Positions 1-7,688 of a DNA stretch of 64,000 nt are shown in pieces; position 1 is the first letter of the stretch; every line of letters starts with the position of its first letter. Position numbers and translations under genes: made by a program. Source of the DNA: Bacillota bacterium (GTDB lineage Bacteria > Bacillota > Clostridia > Lachnospirales > Lachnospiraceae); NCBI GenBank assembly GCA_902363515.1, contig CABJAN010000011.1, positions 1-64,000 of the forward strand. Reading direction: 5' to 3'. The notes beneath the pieces are model-generated. The model saw nothing but the letters and a program-made list of their open reading frames with translations, was not told the DNA's origin and did not search any database.

Positions 1-1
1 G

Positions 2-148
2 CAGATGACAGTAGAGGAATTAAAAATACTCATTTGGAGATATTTCCACAGTTACTGGAATAACCGGAGGATCTGCTCTGCCAATGGCGGGCTTCCTCCT
101 ATGATAAAACACAGGAAGTATTATGAAGATTTGGAGCTGGCAGCATAG
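2..148 (+). CDS. IS3-like transposase, C-terminal end (partial)
   Basis: A 48-codon open frame runs in from the left edge and stops at 146-148. The peptide carries the YWNNRRICSANGGLPP stretch followed by a KYYEDL-like end. This resembles the extreme C-terminus of DDE (rve) integrase-type transposases of the IS3/IS150 group, where a Tyr-x-Asn-Arg-Arg motif precedes a Pro-rich tail. The catalytic DDE residues lie outside the window, so intactness cannot be judged. The gene points toward the response regulator at 230-901, which runs the other way. IS3-family membership is an inference from this short tail. Confidence 0.55.
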   Translation, partial: QMTVEELKILIWRYFHSYWNNRRICSANGGLPPMIKHRKYYEDLELAA

Positions 149-190
149 TCAGTGATATCCTTGAGAGAAATGTGTCAACTAATATTGACA
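149..190 (+). mobile_element. Putative right end of the IS element
   Basis: Directly after the transposase stop lies a short palindrome, TGTCAA (173-178), a 6-nt spacer, then TTGACA (185-190). IS3-like elements commonly end within a few tens of bases of the transposase stop in an inverted repeat starting TGT or ending ACA. The exact terminus and any target duplication cannot be fixed without the left end. Confidence 0.35.
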
Positions 191-229
191 ATATCAATAC
201 TTATAAAAGTCTTTGCACTGACACTTTCT

Positions 230-901
230 TTAATTCTCTTTTTCAATCCGATACCCCACTCCTCTGATTGTTTCTATACAGTCTACTTCTAGCTTTTTGC
301 GAATGTTCTTAATATGGGTATTTACTATTTTTTCATCACCGAAAAAGTCATAATTCCAAATGCGATTTAATAAAGTTTCCCGTGAAAATACGCGTCCTTG
401 ATTTTCTAAAAGAAGTTTTAGTATTTCAAATTCACGGGCTGTTAATGAAACACTTTTATCATCAACAAATACCTCATAACTTTCTGTGTTTAATCGTATG
501 TTTCTATATCGAATGGTAGAGCTGGTTATATCTTGCATATCCGTTCTTCTTAGCACAGCTTCAATTCTTTTTAATACTAACGGCATAGAAAATGGCTTAG
601 TAATATAATCATCTGCCAGTACATCAAAACCTTTCATTTGACTTTCATCATCATCTCTAGCCGTTAGCATAATAATAGGGGTAGTGCTTTCTTTTCGTAA
701 TATTTCACAAACAGCATAACCGTCTATCTTAGGGAGCATAAGGTCTAAAAGGACTAAATCTGGTGTATGCTTTTTAAATAATTCAATTCCCATAATACCG
801 TCAGAAGCAAGAATTACGATATATCCTGCATCTTCCAAAAATGCTTTGATTATATTTTGAATTGCTATTTCATCTTCAATAATTAAAATCGTTTTCGACA
901 T
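230..901 (-). CDS. OmpR/VanR-type response regulator, apparently orphan
   Basis: A 223-residue two-component response regulator. The receiver domain (about 1-120) has the acidic pair E9-D10, the phospho-acceptor D53 in LLDLMLP, T80, and K102 in ITKPF. The winged-helix OmpR/PhoB DNA-binding domain covers about 130-222, including the TAREFEILKLL and GVGYRIE segments. It probably acts as a DNA-binding transcription factor after phosphorylation. The cognate histidine kinase would normally follow downstream, below position 230, but that space holds the end of an IS3-like element. The kinase is therefore absent, displaced or elsewhere. A GGTG ribosome site precedes the ATG. The target genes cannot be inferred. 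Confidence 0.85.
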   Translation of the reverse strand: MSKTILIIEDEIAIQNIIKAFLEDAGYIVILASDGIMGIELFKKHTPDLVLLDLMLPKIDGYAVCEILRKESTTPIIMLTARDDDESQMKGFDVLADDYITKPFSMPLVLKRIEAVLRRTDMQDITSSTIRYRNIRLNTESYEVFVDDKSVSLTAREFEILKLLLENQGRVFSRETLLNRIWNYDFFGDEKIVNTHIKNIRKKLEVDCIETIRGVGYRIEKEN

Positions 902-1064
902 CTATATCACCTCTATCAAAGCATAACATACAATTATGGAGATAGTGTGTAGTTGAATTATTTTTTCGGAAAACTGCTAATAAAATTTTATGTTTATCCT
1001 ACAAGCATATCCTGTCTAATATCTCATCTATATTTTTCTGTTATCACAAATCTTTCCAAAGAAA

Positions 1065-1088
1065 GACTCCCCGGATAAACCGGGGAGC
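1065..1088 (-). terminator. Intrinsic terminator of the selenium-cofactor operon
   Basis: An 8-bp GC-rich stem (CTCCCCGG at 1067-1074 with CCGGGGAG at 1080-1087, 5-nt loop) is followed on the minus strand by a T-rich run. It lies about 55 nt past the stop of the yqeC-mocA fusion and ends that minus-strand operon. Confidence 0.8.
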
Positions 1089-1142
1089 CTCCAGAATCTC
1101 TTGCTAAAATTGTCCAAAATCTTATAAATTTGCAAGCCTTTC

Positions 1143-2480
1143 CTATCTCCTGTCAATATCCATCAGCTCTTTTTCTTCCTCTACTTCAAAAGCAAACACA
1201 TCTTTCAAATGTCTGTTTAAAACACGTTTTCCTCCCTGATCTCCCTCTAACTTTAAAAGCTCCGGCACATATTTTTCGTGAAAAATTACCGGATTTCCAT
1301 ATTTTCCTTCATGGGCAACACAGCCAATTCCTTTTTGGGTTCTTAAAAATGCAGTTAAAAATTCTTCTATGGTCTGTTTTTTTAAAAATGGCTGATCTGC
1401 CACAAAAAACATATAATAATGTTCTGTTTCCCGTCTCTTACAGTTCTGTTGCCACGTATAGAATGCAGTTTTCAGACCAAGTTTCAGAGATGAGGAAATT
1501 CCCAGAATACTTTGTTCATTCTTTACAGCCTGGATTTCCTCTTTTTGCATAGTATCCAAAATTTCTTCATACTGAGTTACAACGGTAAGTGACTGCAGTT
1601 TTTTTTCCTGCTGTAGTTTTTTCAGGCGTTCCAGAAGATGCAGGTACATAGGCTTATCTTCTAAGAAAGCCAGCAATTTATTCCCACCAAATCTTCTGGA
1701 AAAGCCTGCCGCCAAATAAATAGCATGTACCTCTTTTTTCCAGCCATGAAGAAATACTGGAACCATCAGCATCTTCTGCAGATTGTTTTTGCTTTTTTCC
1801 GCACAGGGAAGTATATCTGCCTGATTGAAAATCACCGCCAGCTTTGCTTTTGGAAATTCTGTGCGTAAAGGTTCTACATACCCTTTTTCCAATAAGGCTC
1901 CCAGTAATTCTTCTGTCAGTATCTGCTTTCGCAGCGATTCTTCACACTTTCTATTTTCCTGGCACATCAAAATAGTTTCTGCCTCTTTCAGACGAAAACA
2001 AATCTCTTCTAATGGCCTCCCCAAAGCGCTTGCCCCCGCCACAAGGAAAATATGGGTACATTCTTTTGGAATCACCGGTTCTTTTGCTCCCGGTACTTTT
2101 ACCGGAAAGCGTTTTGCCCCATCTGCCTCCACCAGAATACAGTCTGTGTGGGTTCTCACCTGCTCCCACACAGAAACAGGCAAACCAGTGATTTTTTCTG
2201 GATGCTTTGCCTTGCTTCCTGCGATTACCCAGCCTCTTTTTTCTAATTCTTCCAGGATTTCTGCCCCGGATGCATCCACACATCCAATTTCGCCAATTCT
2301 TACTGGATGCTCCATATGGGTAGTGGTGGTTACCAGAACTTTTTTTCCCTGTTTAGCCAGACTGCGCGCCAGTTCCAGCATACAGGAGGTTTTGCCGCCC
2401 GCTCCTACAAAAGAAATTACCTGGGTTGTAGATTCCCCTGTTAATTCTCCCATTTCTTTTACGATTTCTTCCAGTTTCAT
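1143..2480 (-). CDS. yqeC: YqeC / MocA-like nucleotidyltransferase fusion
   Basis: A 445-residue two-domain protein. Residues about 1-240 match YqeC, the accessory protein of selenium-dependent molybdenum hydroxylases, with a P-loop-like FVGAGGKT at 24-31 and LVEADGAK near 116-123. Residues about 250-445 form a MobA/MocA-type NTP transferase: LAAGFSRRFGGNK at 256-268, VADQP at 360-364 and KYGNPVIF near 393-400. These features are typical of molybdenum cofactor cytidylyltransferase, which makes the Mo-MCD cofactor of xanthine-dehydrogenase-like enzymes. Joining the two steps in one chain suggests coupled cofactor finishing. It is the last gene of the operon, 4 nt after yqeB. No hydroxylase structural gene is in the window. 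The domain assignments are firm; the coupling is inference. Confidence 0.85.
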   Translation of the reverse strand: MKLEEIVKEMGELTGESTTQVISFVGAGGKTSCMLELARSLAKQGKKVLVTTTTHMEHPVRIGEIGCVDASGAEILEELEKRGWVIAGSKAKHPEKITGLPVSVWEQVRTHTDCILVEADGAKRFPVKVPGAKEPVIPKECTHIFLVAGASALGRPLEEICFRLKEAETILMCQENRKCEESLRKQILTEELLGALLEKGYVEPLRTEFPKAKLAVIFNQADILPCAEKSKNNLQKMLMVPVFLHGWKKEVHAIYLAAGFSRRFGGNKLLAFLEDKPMYLHLLERLKKLQQEKKLQSLTVVTQYEEILDTMQKEEIQAVKNEQSILGISSSLKLGLKTAFYTWQQNCKRRETEHYYMFFVADQPFLKKQTIEEFLTAFLRTQKGIGCVAHEGKYGNPVIFHEKYVPELLKLEGDQGGKRVLNRHLKDVFAFEVEEEKELMDIDRR

Positions 2481-2484
2481 GGTT

Positions 2485-3300
2485 TTACTTTAACATTCCT
2501 TTTTCATAGGCACATACTAATTCCAACACACTTCCTGCAATACATTTCGCCTTATCAGAAATCAAAGGACAATACTCTCTGGATTCTTTTCTCGGATCTA
2601 CGTCTGCTGTCTTAAAATGTTCTGTCACTTCATATCCATCCTGGATAATTCCACGCACCACGCCGGAAATCTCTGTACGCACTTCTACTATTCCGATTTC
2701 ACTCTCAATCCAGCCAATACTTTCTCCTGCTTCCACCCAGTCTCCGATTTCATGATGCTGGTGAAAAATTCCTCTGCATGGTGCATGAATAACCCGTTCT
2801 TTTCCATATCCTCCTATGATTCCCGGAACTCCTGTATTGGGAATTGCAAAGCCTTTCTCTATGATTCTCCCCAGGTAATGTCCTCTCTTGGTTTCAATCA
2901 CATAGTCTACCTCTTTGCCAGCCTCAAAACCAGGACCAAGAGCAATGGTCAGGTCTGCCATTTCCCTCCTTGTCCCAAGATTTTTCTTTGCCAGAATTCC
3001 ATCAATTAAAATCTGCGGATGGTACTTTTTAAGGCAATGAGCCTCTTCATCTACCAAAAGCACCGGTTTCCCAGGCTCTACTGTTTCCAGTGCTTTTTCT
3101 ATGGATTCCACTTTTGTACAAGCCATGCCTTCTACTTCCATGATACCTTCATACACTGCCTGGCAAAAGGATACCTGACGGCGTATTGCAGATGGCTTCT
3201 GACTTTCCAAAACAATCACCAGATAACCGCTTTTGCTTAACCGATAAATGGTTCCTGTGGCCAGATCTCCTCCGCCTCTTACAATAATGGGTTTCATCAT
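2485..3300 (-). CDS. yqeB: YqeB, selenium-dependent molybdenum hydroxylase maturation protein
   Basis: A 271-residue protein beginning with the Rossmann-like IVRGGGDLATGTIYRL motif that marks the YqeB/EF2563 family. The family is found only with selenium-dependent molybdenum hydroxylases (for example purine or nicotinate dehydrogenases with a labile Se ligand). Its exact chemistry is unknown; a role in selenium insertion or in cofactor transfer is proposed. An AGGAG site sits 5 nt before the first of two consecutive ATGs, either of which may be used. It lies between yedF and the yqeC-mocA fusion, and this grouping supports one selenium-labelled hydroxylase pathway. Confidence 0.85.
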   Translation of the reverse strand: MMKPIIVRGGGDLATGTIYRLSKSGYLVIVLESQKPSAIRRQVSFCQAVYEGIMEVEGMACTKVESIEKALETVEPGKPVLLVDEEAHCLKKYHPQILIDGILAKKNLGTRREMADLTIALGPGFEAGKEVDYVIETKRGHYLGRIIEKGFAIPNTGVPGIIGGYGKERVIHAPCRGIFHQHHEIGDWVEAGESIGWIESEIGIVEVRTEISGVVRGIIQDGYEVTEHFKTADVDPRKESREYCPLISDKAKCIAGSVLELVCAYEKGMLK

Positions 3301-3323
3301 TTTTTCTCCTAATCTCTTCTGAC

Positions 3324-3941
3324 TTAAGGTTTGATAATCAAATCTGCTTTTGCCTGAGTTTCCACAATCATATACATATTTGCCACAGAACCCACCTTTA
3401 ACTTTTCTTCCAGGCCATAGTAATTCAGGCAGGTCCCACAGGTAAAGATTTCCACTCCTGCCTCACAAAGTGTCTGCAAATCCGCCAGAACAGGAGAACC
3501 CTCACAAGACAGATACGCGCCTTTGTTATACAAAAGAATCGTAGTAGGAAGTGTTTCTAGCTGGGTTAACGCATATACAAACCCTTTCATCAAGATATTT
3601 CCTAATTCTGCTTCTCCCTCCCCCATTTTGTCGGAAGAAATTACTACAACTGTTTTTTTTACTCCACCAATAGTGCAATTCTCCATTTCCTGTAGCATTT
3701 CACTTTCCCTGCTGCCTTTTTTGGTAACGGTAATCCGCACCTGATACTGCTTGTCTCCCAGCTTTTTAGAAGCATACTCTGCCTCTTGGGAATTTGCCAG
3801 CTTCCGAAGATTTGCCACTGCCATTTCATTATCCACTTCTACCAGAATCACATCTCCTGGTTTGCTTTGATCCATTTCTTTTTTTGTGAGAATCACGGGC
3901 TTGGGACAGGTAAGTCCTTTGGCATCAAGCATCTTTTCCAT
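3324..3941 (-). CDS. yedF: YedF, selenium metabolism protein (TusA plus DsrE-like)
   Basis: A 205-residue protein. The N-terminal 70 or so residues are TusA/SirA-like with the signature GLTCPKPVILTKK, the conserved Cys being C12, which in TusA relays persulfide sulfur. The C-terminal half (about 95-205) is DsrE-like and retains cysteines in the FTCGTCLNYYG segment. This architecture is the YedF family, tightly associated with selenium-using genomes and proposed to carry selenium or sulfur for selenoenzyme maturation. It lies 8 nt after the DUF3343 gene and 23 nt before yqeB. The role as a Se carrier is inferred from family and context. Confidence 0.85.
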   Translation of the reverse strand: MEKMLDAKGLTCPKPVILTKKEMDQSKPGDVILVEVDNEMAVANLRKLANSQEAEYASKKLGDKQYQVRITVTKKGSRESEMLQEMENCTIGGVKKTVVVISSDKMGEGEAELGNILMKGFVYALTQLETLPTTILLYNKGAYLSCEGSPVLADLQTLCEAGVEIFTCGTCLNYYGLEEKLKVGSVANMYMIVETQAKADLIIKP

Positions 3942-3949
3942 TTTATCCC

Positions 3950-4210
3950 CTACTCCTCTCTTTTCTTCTGCTCAAACAGGAATATTTCATATATTCCTTC
4001 TGCTCTGATAATTCCTTCTTGCATCTGTTTTTCTATGAGTTCTCTCTCTTTTAAGGGAGCTGCCCATGCCAGTCCGCATCCTGCAGATATAGCTCCTGGC
4101 AGGGGAATCATACGTCCTTCTATTTCATGTTCCTGAAAATATTGTTCTGCTTCTATAGCATTGGTTGTCTCCTCAAAAGCTACCACAAGCTTCAACACTT
4201 TCTCTCTCAT
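3950..4210 (-). CDS. DUF3343 protein, putative Se/S carrier-like
   Basis: An 86-residue protein with the DUF3343 hallmark: a short alpha/beta fold and a Pro-rich segment leading to a Cys-Gly (IPLPGAISAGCGLAW). The family recurrently sits beside yedF and is suspected to bind or deliver selenium or sulfur through the conserved cysteine. Its start overlaps the stop of the ABC-F gene by 4 nt (ATGA), so it is probably translationally coupled to that gene. The biochemical role is unproven. Confidence 0.75.
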   Translation of the reverse strand: MREKVLKLVVAFEETTNAIEAEQYFQEHEIEGRMIPLPGAISAGCGLAWAAPLKERELIEKQMQEGIIRAEGIYEIFLFEQKKREE

Positions 4211-6024
4211 GCTTTCTTCTGCGCCTCGATTTTCTCTGCCAGATCATTAAGATAAACCCAGCGGTCCATTTTTTCTTCCAAATCTGCCTCTGCCTGTTCT
4301 TTCTCTTTGGTAAGTTCGTTGAGCTTTCCTGAATTGGTGGCATTTGCCATAATCTCCTGATCCAGTTTCTCAATTTTTTCTTCCAGGGCAGCAATATCAT
4401 CATCAATGGTCTCGTATTCCCTTTGTTCCTTAAAAGTGAATTTCAATTTCACAGGGCGGTTCTGCTTCCAGGTTTCTGCGCTTTCTTTTTTACTTTCCAA
4501 TGTTTTTTCCACGGAAGCGGTAGTTTTGGCATTCATAGACGTTTCCGTAATCCCTCTTCTTACTTTTGCTTCCAGGTAATCCGTATAACCGCCCTCATAC
4601 TGCTGCAAATGTCCGTTTCCGTCAAACTCAAAAATCCGGTCCACCACATTATCCAGGAAATAGCGGTCATGAGATACAGTCACTACAATTCCGGAAAAAG
4701 AATTCAGATAATCTTCCAGGATGGTTAAGGTAGGAATGTCCAGATTGTTTCCAGGCTCATCCAAAAGCAAAAGATTAATCTCACTGGACAAGACTCCTAA
4801 AAGATAGAGTCTGCGTTTTTCCCCACCAGACAGCTTTCCAATAGGCGCATACTGCATGTCCGGGGTAAACAGAAACCGTTCCAGCATCTGAGAAGCGCTG
4901 ATTTTTCCATCTTTGGTAGTGATATATTCTGCAATATCCTTCACATAATCAATGACTCTCTGATTGTCATCCATCTCCTGCTCTTCCTGGGCAAAATAAC
5001 CAATTTTAATGGTCTCTCCTGTTTCTATGGTTCCCGCATCCGGTTCTACCAGACCTGCCATAAGCTTCATAAGCGTAGATTTCCCACATCCATTAGGACC
5101 AATAATGCCAAGTCTCTGATTTTTCAGCAAAATATAGCTGAAATCTTCTACCAGTTTCTTATCCCCATAGCTCTTGCTCACATGATGCAGTTCAATGGTC
5201 TTTTTCCCCATTCTGGTTTCCACAGAATCCAGCTCTACAGTCTGATCCTGTACCGGCGCTTTTCCATTTTTCAGAGCTTCCAGGCGCTCTAATCGGGCTC
5301 TTTGTTTGGTACTTCTGGCCCTGCATCCCCGCTTTGCCCATTCCAGCTCCATGCGAAGAACACTCTGGCGTTTTCGCTCAGAAGCCAGTTCCATTTCTTC
5401 TCTCTCTGCCTTTAACTCCAGGAATCTGGAATAATTTGCCTCATAGCTGTAAATAGCTCCATGGCTGATTTCCAGAATCTTGTTGGTCACCTTATCCATA
5501 AAATAACGGTCATGGGTAACCATCAGCACAGTTCCCCTGAAATTTCGCAGATATTCTTCCAGCCATGCAATCATCTGTTCATCCAGATGGTTGGTGGGCT
5601 CATCCAGTAACAAGACGTCAAAATCAGATGCCAGAATCTTTGCCATAGCAACCTTTCGTCTCTGTCCGCCAGATAAGTGCTCCAGCAAGGTGTCATCTTC
5701 CACGATTCCAAGCTGATTCAAATTGCTCTGAACCAGCCAGTCTGTATCCGGATTTCCATCCATAGCATAGGAATGTACGGTAGCATGTTCCGGAAACTCC
5801 GGATTTTGTGGAAGATATGCGATTTTCAAACTATTCTGCCGGATAATCTGACCTTCATCCGGCTCTTCCACCCTGGCAATCATTTTTAACAAGGTACTTT
5901 TTCCAGTTCCATTGATACCAAGAATACCGATTTTATCTCCCTGATGCACTCCAAAAGACGCATCCTGAAAAATCGTTTTATCTCCGTAAATCTTGCTGAT
6001 GTGTTCTATATTAATGATATTCAT
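4207..6024 (-). CDS. ABC-F family ATPase (Uup/YfmR-like)
   Basis: A 605-residue soluble protein with two ABC nucleotide-binding domains and no membrane segments. Domain 1 has GINGTGKST, LSGGQRR and LLLDEPTNHLD; domain 2 has GPNGCGKST, LSGGEKRR and LLLDEPGNNLD. The ABC-F linker with a charged helical segment lies between them, and a coiled-coil C-terminal tail of about 70 residues follows, as in Uup/YfmR. ABC-F proteins act on ribosomes (translation factors, or antibiotic-resistance factors in some subfamilies). The long C-terminal coiled coil favours a housekeeping Uup-type role. It is the first gene of the run ending in selenium-cofactor genes and overlaps DUF3343 by 4 nt; whether that is functional is unknown. 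Confidence 0.88.
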   Translation of the reverse strand: MNIINIEHISKIYGDKTIFQDASFGVHQGDKIGILGINGTGKSTLLKMIARVEEPDEGQIIRQNSLKIAYLPQNPEFPEHATVHSYAMDGNPDTDWLVQSNLNQLGIVEDDTLLEHLSGGQRRKVAMAKILASDFDVLLLDEPTNHLDEQMIAWLEEYLRNFRGTVLMVTHDRYFMDKVTNKILEISHGAIYSYEANYSRFLELKAEREEMELASERKRQSVLRMELEWAKRGCRARSTKQRARLERLEALKNGKAPVQDQTVELDSVETRMGKKTIELHHVSKSYGDKKLVEDFSYILLKNQRLGIIGPNGCGKSTLMKLMAGLVEPDAGTIETGETIKIGYFAQEEQEMDDNQRVIDYVKDIAEYITTKDGKISASQMLERFLFTPDMQYAPIGKLSGGEKRRLYLLGVLSSEINLLLLDEPGNNLDIPTLTILEDYLNSFSGIVVTVSHDRYFLDNVVDRIFEFDGNGHLQQYEGGYTDYLEAKVRRGITETSMNAKTTASVEKTLESKKESAETWKQNRPVKLKFTFKEQREYETIDDDIAALEEKIEKLDQEIMANATNSGKLNELTKEKEQAEADLEEKMDRWVYLNDLAEKIEAQKKA

Positions 6025-6114
6025 AAGAAAACAATCCTTTCCCTTTTACCATTTATGGACTGCAAAAACACTCCAATCACATCTTATAAGATTTTTCATG
6101 GCACGTCAATATTT

Positions 6115-6411
6115 CTACTGGTTTCTGCTCTTTACAATCTTCAATTCATATCCCAGTGCCCGAAGAATATTGCAAAAGGTTTTTAAAGAAGGACTATTTT
6201 CTTTTCTTTCAATTCGCGAAATAACCTGCTGCTTATTACCTGTAAGTAATGCCAACTGACTTTGTGTCAATTTTCCTTCTTTTCTCAAAGCAATCATCTC
6301 ACCTATCAATCTATATTCTTCTCTATTTTCTTCCCAGGCTTTTTCAAATTGTTTCGATTCCTTTTTTCTATTTTCAATCTCATTTTGTATGTTTACTTCA
6401 GCAAATGGCAT
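6115..6411 (-). CDS. XRE-family HTH protein, antitoxin-like
   Basis: A 98-residue protein. Residues about 1-40 form a charged helix, and about 42-92 form a Cro/C1-type helix-turn-helix (KLTQSQLALLTGNKQQVISRI). This layout matches antitoxins of HigBA/RelE-type modules in Firmicutes, which bind their own promoter. In such operons the toxin normally precedes the antitoxin. Here only a 39-codon open stretch with toxin-like C-terminal character lies immediately upstream (6426-6545). The antitoxin may be a leftover or may now act as a stand-alone regulator. A GGAGG ribosome site precedes the ATG. Confidence 0.7.
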   Translation of the reverse strand: MPFAEVNIQNEIENRKKESKQFEKAWEENREEYRLIGEMIALRKEGKLTQSQLALLTGNKQQVISRIERKENSPSLKTFCNILRALGYELKIVKSRNQ

Positions 6412-6425
6412 ACCCTTTCCTCCGG

Positions 6426-6545
6426 TTAAATAAAAGTTCTTCCCAGCAGACTTCCCAGCTCTTTTGCACGCTTTATCACTATCTTTTTATCCTTTTTCTC
6501 TGTCTGATTTTTTTGCTTTTTTATTGTACAACTTATTTGATGTAT
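6426..6545 (-). pseudogene. Possible remnant of a HigB/RelE-like toxin
   Basis: Upstream of the antitoxin-like gene, in antitoxin direction, a 39-codon open frame without a credible start ends 14 nt before the antitoxin ATG. Its peptide is Lys-rich (KKQKNQTEKKDKK, then IKRAKELGS). This loosely recalls the KKTQKTP...EIE.A..R C-terminus of HigB/Gp49-type toxins. The similarity is weak and could be chance in AT-rich DNA. Confidence 0.25.
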
Positions 6546-6573
6546 TTACAACCCATTTTCTATAAATTAAGAA

Positions 6574-6602
6574 TTGCCAACATCACACAAACATGCTATT
6601 TT
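6574..6602 (+). promoter_or_regulatory. Putative promoter of the Ca2+/Na+ antiporter gene
   Basis: TTGCCA (6574-6579) and TATTTT (6597-6602) are separated by exactly 17 nt, about 40 nt before the chosen ATG at 6644. This is a sigma-A-like match, five of six and four of six positions. Confidence 0.45.
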
Positions 6603-6643
6603 ATTAACATATGCAAAAAATTTTTATTGGAGGATTTTTACTT

Positions 6644-7609
6644 ATGATAGCATCTGTATTTTTTCTAATCCTTGGATTTTTATTGCTGGTCAAGGGCGCA
6701 GATTTGTTTGTAGATGGTGCTTCTTCCATTGCCAAACGTCTCAGGATTCCTTCCCTTATTATTGGACTTACCATTGTGGCTTTTGGAACCAGCGCACCGG
6801 AGCTGGCAGTAAGTGTAACCGCAGCTTTAAAGGGCAGCAATGATATTGCTCTTGGAAATGTAGTTGGTTCTAATATCTTTAATCTTCTGGTGGTAATTGG
6901 TGTCAGTGCCATGATTTGCCCTCTGGCAGTGGAAAAAAGCATGATTAAAAAAGATTATCCCCTGTCTATTGGAGCTACGCTTCTTCTGGGGCTTCTTGTT
7001 ATGGACCAGTTCCTTGGAAAAAAAGACGCTATGTCACTTAGCAGATTAGATGGAATTATCCTTCTGGCTGGTTTTGCTTTGTTCATGTACTTGACCATCC
7101 GGGAAGGGCTTGCCAAACGAAAAGAGCAGCTGCAATCCCAGGAAGAGGAAATTCCTGTAAAATACAGTCTCCCAGTGAGTATACTGTTGTCTGTGGCAGG
7201 ACTTTTAGGCATTATTTTCGGCGGTGATATGACTGTAAACAGTGCAAAAGAAATTGCAAGAGCCTTTGGACTTAGTGAAGCGCTTATTGGTCTTACCATT
7301 GTGGCCATTGGTACTTCCCTTCCTGAACTGGTAACCTCTGTGGTGGCTTCCAAAAAAGGTGAGAGCGACATTGCTCTTGGAAATGCTGTGGGATCCAACC
7401 TGTTTAACATTCTTTTCATTCTTGGTGTATCCAGTACTATTCTTCCTATGAGCGTAAGTCCTACTTACTTATATGATATTGGATTCTTACTGGTTGTGTC
7501 ACTCCTGGTATTTATTCCCGTTGCTGCCAAACAAAAAATCAGCCGCGGTACAGGAGCTGCCATGACGGGGGCTTATATTCTGTATACCATTTATCTGATT
7601 ATGCGATAA
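6644..7609 (+). CDS. Calcium/sodium antiporter, CaCA family (YrbG-like)
   Basis: A 321-residue integral membrane protein with about ten hydrophobic segments. Both alpha-repeats of the cation/Ca2+ exchanger superfamily are visible: FGTSAPELAVSV followed by DIALGNVVGSNIFN in the first half, and IGTSLPELVTSV followed by DIALGNAVGSNLFN in the second. It probably exchanges Ca2+ (or K+) for Na+ or H+ across the cytoplasmic membrane. The start at 6644 is preferred over an in-frame ATG at 6611 because GGAGG (6629-6633) lies 10 nt before it. It is a single gene with its own promoter-like and terminator signals. The ion specificity cannot be read from the sequence. Confidence 0.88.
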   Translation: MIASVFFLILGFLLLVKGADLFVDGASSIAKRLRIPSLIIGLTIVAFGTSAPELAVSVTAALKGSNDIALGNVVGSNIFNLLVVIGVSAMICPLAVEKSMIKKDYPLSIGATLLLGLLVMDQFLGKKDAMSLSRLDGIILLAGFALFMYLTIREGLAKRKEQLQSQEEEIPVKYSLPVSILLSVAGLLGIIFGGDMTVNSAKEIARAFGLSEALIGLTIVAIGTSLPELVTSVVASKKGESDIALGNAVGSNLFNILFILGVSSTILPMSVSPTYLYDIGFLLVVSLLVFIPVAAKQKISRGTGAAMTGAYILYTIYLIMR

Positions 7610-7625
7610 CATCTGCAGAAATCAA

Positions 7626-7670
7626 AATCCGAAAGTCAGATTCTTTCCTGAATCCAGCGACTTTCGGATT
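7626..7670. terminator. Bidirectional intrinsic terminator
   Basis: A 12-bp stem, AATCCGAAAGTC (7626-7637) with GACTTTCGGATT (7659-7670), lies between convergent genes. A T-run follows on the plus strand (7674-7679) and a shorter T-rich stretch on the minus strand. It can serve both the antiporter and the glucosidase gene. Confidence 0.8.
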
Positions 7671-7688
7671 TCCTTTTTTACTATCTTC

